Origin: Psychrobacter sp. 5A.1
GTDB taxonomy: Bacteria; Pseudomonadota; Gammaproteobacteria; Pseudomonadales; Moraxellaceae
Assembly (NCBI RefSeq): GCF_030407455.1
Contig: NZ_JASDDJ010000007.1
Coordinates: 1-64,000, forward strand
DNA: 64,000 bases
Direction of reading: 5' to 3'
A model generated the notes under the pieces. It searched no databases, was not told the origin of the DNA, and worked only from the letters and a program-made list of their open reading frames with translations. Every line of letters begins with the position of its first letter. The stretch's first letter is position 1. This document shows positions 18,557-29,806 of the stretch, piece after piece. Position numbers and translations under genes: made by a program.

Positions 18557-20044
18557 ATGTCTACTTCTGCGACCATTAGCTATCAGCCAAAGACTGAATT
18601 CAATCCTATTACGATCAGCTCATTCAAAGCTTACGATATACGCGGTGAGCTTGGCGTTAATCTGGATGAAGAGATTGCTTACCGTATTGGGCGTGCCTTT
18701 GCGCAGATTCTACATCAGCGTCATAGTACAGTAAGTAAGACTCATGACAATGATATGACAAATCTAAAACCTGCCATTGTCATCGGTAGCGACATTCGCC
18801 ATTCTAGTGAACAGCTTAAACAGGCTACCATAGCAGGTATTATTGATGCTGGTATTGATGTGATTGATTTGGGTATGACTGGTACTGAGGAGGTATATTT
18901 TGCCACCAGTCATTATCAGGCATTGGGTGGTATCGAAGTGACTGCCAGTCACAACCCTATCAATTATAATGGCTTGAAATTGATCAAAGAACATTCAAAA
19001 CCAATCAGTGCTGATGATGGTTTGGCAGAGATTCAGGCACTTGCAGAATCTGGCAAATTCACGACTGACAATCCATCAGGAAAACTAAAATTATTGACCG
19101 ATAAAAGCGCTTATGTCGATCATGTCATGACCTTTATCGATACTGATAAACTAAAGCCACTCAAACTGATTATTAATTCAGGCAATGGCAGCGCCGGGCC
19201 AGTAGTTGATTTGTTGATTGAAAAACTTGCACAAGCTGATGCACCGACTGAAGTGATTAAATTACATCATGCCCCTGATGGCAGCTTTCCTAACGGCATT
19301 CCCAACCCTATGATTGAAGCCAATAGAGTGGCTACCCAGCAAACTGTTTTAAAGCATAAGGCCGATCTTGGTATTGCTTTTGATGGTGACTTTGATCGCT
19401 GCTTTTTATTCGATGAACGTGGCGAATTTATCGATGGTAGCTACATCGTTGGTATGCTTGCGCAAGCGTTTTTGAATAAATATCCAAGTGAATCAATCGT
19501 CTATGATCCGCGAGTGATCTATAATACCGAAGCGGTGATAGAAGAACATAACGGTAAGGCCGTCATCAGTAAATCTGGACACTCATTCATTAAGCAAGTC
19601 ATGCGTGACTCTGGCGCGGTATACGGTGGTGAGATGTCTGCCCATCACTATTTCCGTGACTTCTTCTATTGTGATAGCGGCATGATTCCTTGGCTATTAA
19701 CCATTGAGCTGTTGTCTATCACTGGTAAAACACTATCCGAATTGGTCACAGGCTATATTGCCGCCTATCCTAGCTCAGGTGAACTAAACTTTCGTCTTAC
19801 AACCTATGACTCACCAACAATTATTAGCGCAATTGAAGATAAATTCAGCAACGAGCAACCAATTAAATCAACACTCGATGGTTTAAGTCTGAATTTTGGT
19901 GACTGGCGCTTCAATCTGCGTGCTTCAAATACTGAGCCGCTTATCAGATTGAATATTGAAAGTCGCGGTGATCAACCGTTACTGGCTGCTAAAACTCAAG
20001 AAATTCAGCAATGGCTAGCAACGCAAGGTGCCGTACCAGCATAA
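18557..20044 (+). CDS. Phosphomannomutase/phosphoglucomutase (AlgC/ManB type)
   Basis: An alpha-D-phosphohexomutase of 495 residues. The active-site serine is in VTASHNPINYNG, the metal-binding loop is FDGDFDRCFLF, the sugar-binding loop is GGEMSAHHYFRDF and the phosphate-binding loop is RASNTEPLIRL. It interconverts hexose 1- and 6-phosphates to feed GDP-mannose or UDP-glucose pathways. I chose the ATG at 18557, which opens with MSTSATISY and has AGGAA at 18541-18545; the open frame begins earlier at 18500. It is convergent with the ugd-like/pgi/galU unit, so glucose-6-P, glucose-1-P and UDP-glucose enzymes sit together. From memory this resembles the conserved end of Moraxellaceae capsule loci. 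Confidence 0.93.
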   Translation: MSTSATISYQPKTEFNPITISSFKAYDIRGELGVNLDEEIAYRIGRAFAQILHQRHSTVSKTHDNDMTNLKPAIVIGSDIRHSSEQLKQATIAGIIDAGIDVIDLGMTGTEEVYFATSHYQALGGIEVTASHNPINYNGLKLIKEHSKPISADDGLAEIQALAESGKFTTDNPSGKLKLLTDKSAYVDHVMTFIDTDKLKPLKLIINSGNGSAGPVVDLLIEKLAQADAPTEVIKLHHAPDGSFPNGIPNPMIEANRVATQQTVLKHKADLGIAFDGDFDRCFLFDERGEFIDGSYIVGMLAQAFLNKYPSESIVYDPRVIYNTEAVIEEHNGKAVISKSGHSFIKQVMRDSGAVYGGEMSAHHYFRDFFYCDSGMIPWLLTIELLSITGKTLSELVTGYIAAYPSSGELNFRLTTYDSPTIISAIEDKFSNEQPIKSTLDGLSLNFGDWRFNLRASNTEPLIRLNIESRGDQPLLAAKTQEIQQWLATQGAVPA

Positions 20045-20082
20045 AGTGATTACCCCAGTAAAATAATTCTGATTGTCAGTCG

Positions 20083-20120
20083 AAAAAGGCTCGCTAATGA
20101 GTATTAGCGAGCCTTTTTTC
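20083..20120. terminator. Bidirectional terminator between convergent sugar genes
   Basis: AAAAAGGCTCGCTAAT pairs with ATTAGCGAGCCTTTTTT around a GAGT loop. A-run and T-run on either side make it usable for both strands. Confidence 0.92.
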
Positions 20121-20145
20121 TATACACAGAAAACCTTAAATCAAA

Positions 20146-21531
20146 CTATTTAGTTCGACCAATACCCATATAGTCACCTACTAAGCTATTAATTTGCGAG
20201 CGTGTCAGGGCATTTTGCGCATCAAATACTGGCATGGCTTGTTGATTGATTTTGCCAATATCCAATTGATCTCGTGGTGACCAACTCACGATAAAAATTG
20301 CCTGAGCCTCACGAAGTTGCTCGTAAGGAGTGTCAGTCAACTCAAGTAAAGGTTGCTGCTGATAAAGCACAGCAAGTTCGGCCTTCGCTTTATCACTATA
20401 GACTATCGTACGAATATTATAAGACCACAACAAAGCCAATAATGGATGAATGGCGGAGCCAGCAGTACGTCCGGATCCGGCTTTATAGCTACCACCCCAA
20501 ACCATCACGGTTTTATTATCGATAAAACCATCAAAATACTGCCAGAATTTACGGAATATCAGCTCTTTTTGGTCTTCGTTGATGTGCATGACTGACTGCA
20601 ACAGCGGCATATTCAAACTGTGCGTTTGGCTTGACTGCTGTAACTTAGACAACTCAGTCGGGAGCGTGTTACCACCGAAGCCCCAACCTGCTTGTAAGTA
20701 GCTACTACCAACCCGTTCATCCAACCCCATAATACGACTGACTTGCTTGATATCGACCTGTTGACTGTCCGCCAAGCGTGACATCTCATTCATAAAACTC
20801 ACTCGCGTTGCGAGCATCGCCATGATACTACTACGGGCAAATTCTATCGTCGCAATATCAGCGTGATGGGCGGCACGCGCGTGCTGCATCAAAGGTTTTA
20901 ACACTTCTAGATGTTGACTACTGTTGGCGGTTTTTTCACCGAGTAACCACAATGAAGGATTTAACATTGAACTATAAGCATCGCCGTCTTGCAAAAAGAC
21001 AAATGGCAGATAGTATACCCAAGCACGCTGTAACTGCTGAGCCAAATCGGCTACATGGCCTAATTGCTCAATGCCGCTCATAACCACAGGTAGCGCCTGC
21101 TGATGGCTTTGATTAAACGCGATAATCCAACTGTCTTCTGTCCATACCAATTTGATGCTATCTAAAAATAACCAGTAAAATGCCACAGTGCTTTGATTAT
21201 CAACTTCGTCATGACTTGCCGATTCATAGCATTTGATTAGCGTATCGGCACTATCGGGCAACGCTTTGCTAGTAATAACCTGCTGCTGCTCATACATCTG
21301 CCACAGCGCTTGTAAATGATGCTCAAAACCATATTGCTGTATCTGCTGAGTTAATAAATCCATATCCGCATACAAATGGATGCGTTGACCTAAGCTTGCC
21401 AGCACCACGGCACTGGTAATGGCTTCAATACTATGACCAATAAGCACACAAACTTGATTGCTATCAGTACCTTGTGGTTTAGATATATTCATATACTTGG
21501 GAGTATTATCATTTATAGAATCAGCGCTCAT
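20146..21531 (-). CDS. UDP-glucose 6-dehydrogenase-like protein lacking the catalytic residues
   Basis: A 461-residue protein with the UDP-glucose/GDP-mannose dehydrogenase layout: an N-terminal Rossmann-like strand (VCVLIGHSIEAI), a central helical dimerisation part (about 220-300, ending RVSFMNEMSRLAD) and a C-terminal UDP-binding part (VMVWGGSYKAGSGRTAGS). The active site is gone. The signature GGSCxPKD reads GGNTLPTE (286-293), putting T289 at the nucleophilic Cys, and an ungapped comparison puts R233 and M237 at the conserved Lys and Asn. The glycine-rich NAD loop is also altered. The frame is intact, with AAAAGGT before the ATG, so it is a maintained gene and not a broken one. It lies 40 bp after pgi. 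Either a non-catalytic partner or an enzyme with changed chemistry. Confidence 0.8.
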   Translation of the reverse strand: MSADSINDNTPKYMNISKPQGTDSNQVCVLIGHSIEAITSAVVLASLGQRIHLYADMDLLTQQIQQYGFEHHLQALWQMYEQQQVITSKALPDSADTLIKCYESASHDEVDNQSTVAFYWLFLDSIKLVWTEDSWIIAFNQSHQQALPVVMSGIEQLGHVADLAQQLQRAWVYYLPFVFLQDGDAYSSMLNPSLWLLGEKTANSSQHLEVLKPLMQHARAAHHADIATIEFARSSIMAMLATRVSFMNEMSRLADSQQVDIKQVSRIMGLDERVGSSYLQAGWGFGGNTLPTELSKLQQSSQTHSLNMPLLQSVMHINEDQKELIFRKFWQYFDGFIDNKTVMVWGGSYKAGSGRTAGSAIHPLLALLWSYNIRTIVYSDKAKAELAVLYQQQPLLELTDTPYEQLREAQAIFIVSWSPRDQLDIGKINQQAMPVFDAQNALTRSQINSLVGDYMGIGRTK

Positions 21532-21571
21532 AAGCTTACCTTTTCACTTTATTAATGTATCGGCAGCAGAA

Positions 21572-23266
21572 TTAAGACAGCTGTCTAATGCGTTGTAGCA
21601 GCTGGTCAGTAGAGGTATCAAATTGTCCTTGAGACTCTTGCTGCGTGTGTTGCATCGCTTGATGTACGGCCTCTGCCATTTGCTTACCCATCTCCACGCC
21701 CCATTGATCAAACGGGTTGATATCCCAAATACTGGCCATGACGTAGACCTTATGTTCATAAAGCGCAATCAGCGCTCCCAAACTATGCGGCGTCAGCTCA
21801 TCGATCAGCAACGTGGTTGAAGGCTGATTGCCACGGTAATATTTATATTTATCGGCATTGGTGGCAGTTTCAGAAATCTCTTCGCTATTACTAGAAGCAT
21901 CTGCCACAGCAGCATTGCCAAACGCCAGTACGCGACTTTGTGCCAAACAATTGGCTAAAGACAGTTCATGCTGTTGTTGTAAAGAGGCGTTTTTTACTTC
22001 GCCACTATAGCGGCGCACGCAAGCGATAAAGTCGCAAGAGACTTGCTGTGTCCCTTGATGCAGCAATTGATAAAACGCATGCTGAGCATTGGAGCCAATC
22101 TCACCCCATAGAATCGGGCATGTATCATAGTCAATATGATCGCCATGCTGGGTAACCGACTTACCATTACTTTCCATTTCTAACTGAGTTAAGTAGCTTG
22201 GTAAATAGCTGAGACGACCATCGTAGGGTAATACAGTATGAGCATTCACCTGTAAAAAGGTACTGTTCCAAACGGCAAGCAGCCCTAGTAATACCGGTAG
22301 GTTCTCCGAAAAATCAGCTTGCGAAAAGTGCTCGTCCATACTGTGAGCTCCAGCCAATAACTCTTTGAAGCCAAACATACCGATACGAATAGCAATGGCC
22401 AGCCCAATCGCCGACCATAAAGAAAATCGACCGCCGACCCATTCCCAAAGCTGTAATTGATGCTCAGGATGAATCCCCCAAGCACTCATTTTCTTACTAT
22501 TGGCAGAGATGCCAATAAAGTGGCGGCGTAACACACTGTCTTCAGTGCCCGCACGTAGCTTAGCAGTGGCAAGTAGCCATGACAACGCTGTCTTAGCATT
22601 GGATAACGTATCGACAGTACCAAAGGATTTGGATGAGATAATAAATAAGGTTGTCTCAGGATTTAGATGTTTCAGCAAGTTATCAAGCTGCGTGCCATCC
22701 ATGTTGGAGACGAAGTGCACTTCAATCTCGGTGTCTGCCCATTCATCAAGCGCTGTCGTCGCCATGAGCGGTCCAAGATCAGAGCCACCAACGCCAATAT
22801 TAACGACATCAGTGATAGCCTTACCTGAAAAACCACGCCATGTACCACTACGAACCCGCTCAGATAGTCTCGCTACCTGCGCTAAACTGTGATGTACATC
22901 AGCAACGATATTTTGATTTTCAACTTGTAAAGTGGCTGTTTCTGGCAGACGTAGCGCCGTGTGTAGCGCTGCACGCTCTTCACTGGTATTTACCAAGGCG
23001 CCCTGCATAAGCGCATCAATACGGGTCGACAATTCACAGCTCTCTGCTAGCTTAAATAGAGTTGCCAGTACCTGCTCATCAATACATTGCTTGCTATAGT
23101 CCATATACAGCGCGCCAGCTTGCATACTAAAACGCGCAGCACGACTGTCATCCTGTGCAAACAGCTGTGCAAGTGACCACGGATGCTTTGCAAGCGTTTT
23201 TAGTTGCTGCCAGTATTTAGAATGGCGAGCACTGTGATAGCTTATATCATCTTTGATATCAACCAT
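21572..23266 (-). CDS. pgi: Glucose-6-phosphate isomerase
   Basis: Pgi interconverts glucose-6-P and fructose-6-P. The 564-residue protein shows NIGVGGSDLGP, the SKSFGTVDTLSN sugar-phosphate site, GGRFSLWSAIGL, GEIGSNAQHAFYQLLHQG and the C-terminal QWGVEMGKQMA, as in the family. It starts only 3 bp after the galU stop codon, so the two are translationally coupled. The active-site motif reads GSNAQHAF where most Pgi have GTNGQHSF, a conservative change. There is a short Glu/Ser/Ala-rich insertion near DASSNSEEISETA. Confidence 0.95.
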   Translation of the reverse strand: MVDIKDDISYHSARHSKYWQQLKTLAKHPWSLAQLFAQDDSRAARFSMQAGALYMDYSKQCIDEQVLATLFKLAESCELSTRIDALMQGALVNTSEERAALHTALRLPETATLQVENQNIVADVHHSLAQVARLSERVRSGTWRGFSGKAITDVVNIGVGGSDLGPLMATTALDEWADTEIEVHFVSNMDGTQLDNLLKHLNPETTLFIISSKSFGTVDTLSNAKTALSWLLATAKLRAGTEDSVLRRHFIGISANSKKMSAWGIHPEHQLQLWEWVGGRFSLWSAIGLAIAIRIGMFGFKELLAGAHSMDEHFSQADFSENLPVLLGLLAVWNSTFLQVNAHTVLPYDGRLSYLPSYLTQLEMESNGKSVTQHGDHIDYDTCPILWGEIGSNAQHAFYQLLHQGTQQVSCDFIACVRRYSGEVKNASLQQQHELSLANCLAQSRVLAFGNAAVADASSNSEEISETATNADKYKYYRGNQPSTTLLIDELTPHSLGALIALYEHKVYVMASIWDINPFDQWGVEMGKQMAEAVHQAMQHTQQESQGQFDTSTDQLLQRIRQLS

Positions 23267-23269
23267 CAG

Positions 23270-24142
23270 CTATTCATCTTCTGCTAATTGCTGCTCGGCG
23301 AAATAGATAAACGCCTGCATATATGAGCGCATATCACCTGCATCATAGCTGTTACCGTGCATCGTCGTGACATTCACTCCGTACTCACTGATCAAGGCAT
23401 CAATGGCATCCGTCAGCTGAATCTCACCACCGACTGAGGCTTTGGTATTGGCTAAGTAGTCAAAGATATGGTTGCTAAAGACATAACGACCAACGACTGC
23501 TAATTTAGAAGGTGCATCGGCTAAGTTAGGCTTTTCTACAAACCCTGCGACTTTAAAGCTAGTGTTAGTGTCTGATTGCTCATCAATATTACTGGCATCG
23601 CTCAGCTTAGCAATACCGTATTTATGCACATCTTCATCAGCGACTTTATCGACTAATATTTGTGAATGGTTGTCTTCGCCGAAGGCATCAATCATAAACG
23701 CTAAATTATCAGCAGCCATATCGCCAGTAAATGGATCAAGCACGACATCTGGAAGCAGAACGGCAAAGTCATGCTCACCGATGATTGGTCGAGCAACAAG
23801 TACCGCATGGCCAAGCCCTAAAGCTTTACCCTGACGTATCATCGATACTGTCACATCCTCTGGTAGCCAGTTTAAGCTATCCGCCAGCTCGTCTTTACCT
23901 TTCGCTCTAAGCTGATTGTCTAGCTCAGCATTGATATCAAAGTAGTTTTCAATCGCACTTTTTTGTGCATGACCAACCAAGACAATATGCTTGATACCCG
24001 CAGCGATTGCCTCTTCGACCACATAATGGATAGCAGGACGATTACCTAGCGGCAATAGCTCTTTTGGCACAGATTTGGACAATGGCAGCATACGTGTACC
24101 AAAGCCTGCAACGGGGATAACGGCGTGAGTGATTTTTTTCAT
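23270..24142 (-). CDS. galU: UTP-glucose-1-phosphate uridylyltransferase
   Basis: GalU makes UDP-glucose from UTP and glucose-1-P for envelope polysaccharide. The 290-residue protein has the nucleotide-binding AGFGTRMLPLSKSVPKEL, the VEEAIAAGI region, GLGHAVLVARP, the metal-binding Asp in VLLPDVVLD, and FVEKP. First gene of a minus-strand unit galU-pgi-ugd-like. No good ribosome binding site precedes the ATG. Confidence 0.95.
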   Translation of the reverse strand: MKKITHAVIPVAGFGTRMLPLSKSVPKELLPLGNRPAIHYVVEEAIAAGIKHIVLVGHAQKSAIENYFDINAELDNQLRAKGKDELADSLNWLPEDVTVSMIRQGKALGLGHAVLVARPIIGEHDFAVLLPDVVLDPFTGDMAADNLAFMIDAFGEDNHSQILVDKVADEDVHKYGIAKLSDASNIDEQSDTNTSFKVAGFVEKPNLADAPSKLAVVGRYVFSNHIFDYLANTKASVGGEIQLTDAIDALISEYGVNVTTMHGNSYDAGDMRSYMQAFIYFAEQQLAEDE

Positions 24143-24332
24143 AGTGTGTTAACTAAATTAAAAAGATGAGTAAAAAGAAGACAATCATAACGCATTATTA
24201 GACAGCTGTAACTCAATACAACTTAAGATCCATTATAGTCATTCAGATTCATGCTCTGTCAATGCTACGGGAAATTTACTTTATCCATGAGGACTGGTAC
24301 AAGAACGCTTTGAGTTTTTATTGTTCATTTTG

Positions 24333-24373
24333 AAAAAAAAAGACACCCCATTGTAGGGGTGTCTTTTTTTTTA
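24333..24373. terminator. Strong terminator at the end of the suc operon
   Basis: AAAAAAAAAGACACCCC and GGGGTGTCTTTTTTTTT pair around TTGTA. It lies 40 bp after the sucD stop on the minus strand and ends the suc operon; the symmetrical A/T runs make it usable from both sides. Confidence 0.92.
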
Positions 24374-24412
24374 TTCAATACAGTTCTGGTGTTTAATAGA
24401 CTTATGCCTATT

Positions 24413-25288
24413 TTACCAACCAGTAACTTCTTTTAGCTTTTCGCCAAGCTTAGATGGGTCACGCGTATACGCGATGCCAGCATCTTCAAACGCTTTGAAT
24501 TTCTCTTCAGCAGTACCTTGACCACCAGAGATGATAGCGCCAGCATGACCCATACGCTTGCCTTCTGGAGCGGTAACACCAGCGATATAACCAACAACTG
24601 GCTTAGTCACATGGTCTTTGATATAAGCAGCAGCTTCTTCTTCAGCAGTACCACCGATCTCACCGATTAGGATGATAGCTTCAGTTTGTGGATCAGCTTC
24701 GAACAATTTCAATGCGTCAATCTGGTTCATACCAGGGATAGGATCACCACCGATACCGATACAAGTTGATTGACCAAAACCAAGCTTAGTCGTCTGAGCT
24801 ACGGCTTCATAAGTCAAAGTACCAGAGCGTGAGATAATGCCCACTTTACCTGGCTGATGAATGTGGCCTGGCATGATGCCGATTTTGCACTGACCTGGCG
24901 TGATAACGCCTGGGCAGTTAGGACCAACAAGACGCACATCGCCCGCTTCTTCAAGATAGCGTTTGGCTTTTAGCATATCGATAGTCGGTACGCCTTCAGT
25001 GATCACTACGATCAACTTAACGCCAGCATCGATTGCTTCAACGATAGAATCTAGTACGAATGGTGCTGGTACATAGATAACAGAAGCATCCGCTTGAGTC
25101 GCTTCCATGGCTTCTGCCATTGTATTAAATACTGGTAGGCCTAGATGCGTTTGACCGCCTTTACCTGGTGTTACGCCGCCGACTACTTTAGTACCGTATT
25201 CGATTGCTTGCTCAGAGTGGAACGTACCATTTTTACCAGTGAAACCTTGTACCAATACTTTGGTATCTTTATCGATTAATACACTCAT
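24413..25288 (-). CDS. sucD: Succinyl-CoA synthetase subunit alpha
   Basis: The alpha subunit carries the CoA-binding Rossmann domain and the phosphohistidine. The 291-residue product has [35 protein letters not shown], the catalytic-loop SRSGTLTYE, and the active-site His in [20 protein letters not shown] precedes the ATG. It is the last gene of sucA-sucB-lpd-sucC-sucD, 149 bp after sucC. Confidence 0.97.
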   Translation of the reverse strand: MSVLIDKDTKVLVQGFTGKNGTFHSEQAIEYGTKVVGGVTPGKGGQTHLGLPVFNTMAEAMEATQADASVIYVPAPFVLDSIVEAIDAGVKLIVVITEGVPTIDMLKAKRYLEEAGDVRLVGPNCPGVITPGQCKIGIMPGHIHQPGKVGIISRSGTLTYEAVAQTTKLGFGQSTCIGIGGDPIPGMNQIDALKLFEADPQTEAIILIGEIGGTAEEEAAAYIKDHVTKPVVGYIAGVTAPEGKRMGHAGAIISGGQGTAEEKFKAFEDAGIAYTRDPSKLGEKLKEVTGW

Positions 25289-25437
25289 TATTTATTCCTT
25301 GTATTCGGTTGTCTTGTGATAGCGACTCTTAGTACCATTTTTATTCAATGTTAATGGTCAATTTTTATATAAAAGCTACTATCACGCGTTGACTACTATG
25401 CTTTAGTGTTTATTTCTAGACACTAATCATTAAAGAC

Positions 25438-26604
25438 TTAGGCTTTAACCGCATCGACAATTTTTTGAGCGGCATCTGCTAGGCCTTGAGCTGTAGTCAG
25501 CTTAAGACCAGACTCTTCTAGAATTTGTAAGCCTTTTTCAGCATTATTACCTTCTAGACGTACAACGACAGGTACTTGTACATCGACTTCTTTAACAGCA
25601 GCGATAATGGCTTCTGCAATCATGTCACAACGTACGATACCACCGAAGATATTGATTAGAACACCTTCAACGCTGCTGTCTTCAAGAATGATCTTGAATG
25701 CTTCAACAACGCGATCTTTAGTTGCGCCGCCGCCAACGTCCAAGAAGTTAGCAGGCTTGCCACCATACAATTTGATGATATCCATTGTTGCCATTGCAAG
25801 ACCAGCACCGTTAACCATACAACCGATGTTACCTTCTAGGGCAACGTAGTTTAGGTCAAACTCAGCAGCTTTAAGCTCACGCTCGTTTTCTTGAGTTTTG
25901 TCTTGTAGTGCTGCAATTTTAGGTAGACGGTATAGTGCGTTTGAATCGATACCAATTTTGCCATCAACACAAACGATTTCGCCGTTTTCACGAACCGCTA
26001 ATGGGTTAATTTCCATTAATGCAAAGTCGTTTTCAACAAATGCTTTATAAGCACCAGTCATTAATTTAACGAACTGATTGATTTGCTTGCCTTCTAGACC
26101 AAGTTTGAACGCAACATCGCGCGCTTGGAAAGGCATTAGACCAACTAAAGGATCAACATGTACTTTAAAGATTTTTTCTGGAGTGCTGTGTGCAACTTCT
26201 TCGATATCAACACCACCTTCGGTTGATGCCATAAAGGTCACACGACGAGTCGCACGATCAACCACTGCGCCAAGATATAGCTCAGTTTGTACTGGATACA
26301 TATCTTCTGCAACCAATACGAAGTTGACTGGTTGACCATCAGCGTCAGTTTGGAACGTAACTAGGTTAGTACCAATTAGCTCTTCAGCAACTTGCTTGGC
26401 TTCTTCACGAGTTTTAACCAGCTTTACACCACCAGCTTTACCGCGACCACCAGCATGTACTTGCGCTTTAATTACCGCAATGTCAGTTGGGGTTTTATCA
26501 AAAGCAGCAGCAGCTTCGTCGCCGTTATGGGCAATGATGCCCTCTTGAATCGGCAAACCGTAGCTTTTTAATAGCTCTTTTGCTTGATACTCATGTAAAT
26601 TCAT
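25438..26604 (-). CDS. sucC: Succinyl-CoA synthetase subunit beta
   Basis: The beta subunit has the ATP-grasp fold and fixes nucleotide specificity. The 388-residue protein begins [12 protein letters not shown] and has [23 protein letters not shown], the metal site [15 protein letters not shown], and [17 protein letters not shown] precedes the ATG. Pairs with SucD; ATP or GTP use cannot be read from the sequence alone. Confidence 0.97.
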   Translation of the reverse strand: MNLHEYQAKELLKSYGLPIQEGIIAHNGDEAAAAFDKTPTDIAVIKAQVHAGGRGKAGGVKLVKTREEAKQVAEELIGTNLVTFQTDADGQPVNFVLVAEDMYPVQTELYLGAVVDRATRRVTFMASTEGGVDIEEVAHSTPEKIFKVHVDPLVGLMPFQARDVAFKLGLEGKQINQFVKLMTGAYKAFVENDFALMEINPLAVRENGEIVCVDGKIGIDSNALYRLPKIAALQDKTQENERELKAAEFDLNYVALEGNIGCMVNGAGLAMATMDIIKLYGGKPANFLDVGGGATKDRVVEAFKIILEDSSVEGVLINIFGGIVRCDMIAEAIIAAVKEVDVQVPVVVRLEGNNAEKGLQILEESGLKLTTAQGLADAAQKIVDAVKA

Positions 26605-26690
26605 TGATTGTATCCTTTATTTTTTACAATTAATAAAAAGTGAAATCAAGTGCGCGCATATACATATGAATCATACGTCTGACGCACTCA

Positions 26691-26726
26691 TGATTGTGGC
26701 ATCACCAAAACAGCGATACCACAATC
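26691..26726. repeat. Intergenic stem-loop between lpd and sucC
   Basis: A 13-bp stem, TGATTGTGGCATC with GATACCACAATCA (one G-U type mismatch), around a 10-base loop. No T-run follows it on the minus strand, so it looks like an mRNA processing or stability element and not a terminator. Confidence 0.65.
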
Positions 26727-26752
26727 AGGTTGTAAATCGATAATAAAACTGC

Positions 26753-28216
<1,464 letters not shown>

Positions 28217-28374
28217 CTATTTCCAATTTTATTTATCATTCAAACTGAGGATTGTCTCGTTAATAAATAAGCGATGTTTTTACTCAGTGTGTTTCTATTT
28301 AATGGTTAATACACCATGTCAGCGAAACACTCTTATTTATAAATAAACAGCTAACACCACCATTTAAACCAAAG

Positions 28375-28412
28375 TTAAAAAGCTTGTATCAGCGTTTGCC
28401 AATACAAGCTTA
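28375..28412 (-). terminator. Terminator-like stem-loop between sucB and lpd
   Basis: Read on the minus strand, AAGCTTGTAT and ATACAAGCTT form a 10-bp stem with a 12-base loop, followed by five T. It starts 6 bp after the sucB stop codon, inside the suc gene run, so it may act as a partial terminator or a 3'-end protecting hairpin. Confidence 0.7.
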
Positions 28413-28417
28413 AAAGC

Positions 28418-29653
28418 TTACAAGTCTAGTAGTAACATCGCTGGATCTTCGACCAATTCTTTGATAGTTACTAAGAACTGTACCGCTTCTTTACCATCAA
28501 TCATACGATGGTCATAAGAGAGTGCCAAGTACATCATTGGTAGGATTTCAACTTTGCCATCGACAGCCATTGGGCGGTCATTGATCGCATGCATACCTAG
28601 GATAGCAGTTTGTGGCGGGTTCAAGATAGGCGTTGACATCAATGAGCCGAATACACCACCGTTTGAGATAGTGAAAGTACCGCCAGTCATGTCATCCAGA
28701 CCAAGTTTGCCTTTTTGAGCAAGGCCACCAAGCTCACGAATACGGCTTTCGACATCAGCCATGCTCATGCTGTCTGTATCACGTAATACTGGAACAACCA
28801 AGCCGCGATCTGAAGAGACTGCAACACCGATATCATAGAAACCATGATAAACAATGTCGTCGCCGTCTAGTGAAGCGTTGACTGCTGGGAAGCGTTTAAG
28901 TGCTTCAGTTGCCGCTTTCACGAACAATGACATAAAGCCTAAACGTACGCCATGACGTTTTTCGAACTTATCTTTATATTTAGCACGCATATCCATCAAC
29001 GGCTTCATGTTCACTTCGTTAAACGTCGTCAACATGGCTGTATCTTGTGATGCTGATAATAGACGCTCAGCAACACGCTTACGAAGACGAGTCATTGGAA
29101 CGCGTTTTTCAGTACGCTCGCCCATTGATTCAGCAACAGGACGACCGCTATCAGATTTGATGCTGCTGTCTGATTTCAGTGTTGGGTTAGCCATATCCGT
29201 TTTGGTGACACGACCACCGCGGCCGCTGCCTTCCACTTCTTTAGGATCTACGCCAGACTCTTTTGCTGCTTTACGAACTGCTGGACTTTGATCTTTATGA
29301 TCAGCGTCGTCTTTTTTGTCTGTTACTTGTACTGGCTCGCCACCATCTGCCGCTTGTTTTTCTTGTGCTGGTGCAGCTGATTGCTCTGTATCTGCGGCTG
29401 GTGCTTCGCCTGCACTTGCGCCCGCTTCAAATTGAGCGATAAGCTCATCAGACAACACAGTATCATCAACATGCTTAACGATTTTGGTGACAACGCCATT
29501 ATCAGGTGCGACCACTTCTAATACAACTTTATCAGTTTCGATTTCAGCCAATAGGTCATCACGGTTAACTTGCTGACCTTCAGTAACATGCCATTCAACG
29601 ATTGTGCCGTCGGCAACCGATTCTGGAAAAACGGGGGCTTTGATATCAGCCAT
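28418..29653 (-). CDS. sucB: 2-oxoglutarate dehydrogenase E2 (dihydrolipoyl succinyltransferase)
   Basis: E2 core of the 2-oxoglutarate dehydrogenase complex, 411 residues from the ATG at 29653. The N-terminal lipoyl domain has [11 protein letters not shown] with the lipoylated Lys; an Ala/Pro/Glu/Gln-rich linker and a peripheral-subunit-binding domain ([15 protein letters not shown]) follow; the C-terminal catalytic domain has [17 protein letters not shown] with the active-site His. AAGGAG precedes this ATG; the frame is open 24 codons further without a good site. Sits between sucA and lpd. Confidence 0.96.
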   Translation of the reverse strand: MADIKAPVFPESVADGTIVEWHVTEGQQVNRDDLLAEIETDKVVLEVVAPDNGVVTKIVKHVDDTVLSDELIAQFEAGASAGEAPAADTEQSAAPAQEKQAADGGEPVQVTDKKDDADHKDQSPAVRKAAKESGVDPKEVEGSGRGGRVTKTDMANPTLKSDSSIKSDSGRPVAESMGERTEKRVPMTRLRKRVAERLLSASQDTAMLTTFNEVNMKPLMDMRAKYKDKFEKRHGVRLGFMSLFVKAATEALKRFPAVNASLDGDDIVYHGFYDIGVAVSSDRGLVVPVLRDTDSMSMADVESRIRELGGLAQKGKLGLDDMTGGTFTISNGGVFGSLMSTPILNPPQTAILGMHAINDRPMAVDGKVEILPMMYLALSYDHRMIDGKEAVQFLVTIKELVEDPAMLLLDL

Positions 29654-29806
29654 CGATATACTCCTTAGATTTGGATATTCATATTTATTATTAAGTCGTG
29701 ATAGGCAGTCAGTACCATTTAACATACTACGTGAATTGTATTAAAGGATACTGACTGTCATCGCCTGATTCATTTATCTTCTACAGTCTTTTGATTAGAC
29801 CGTTTA

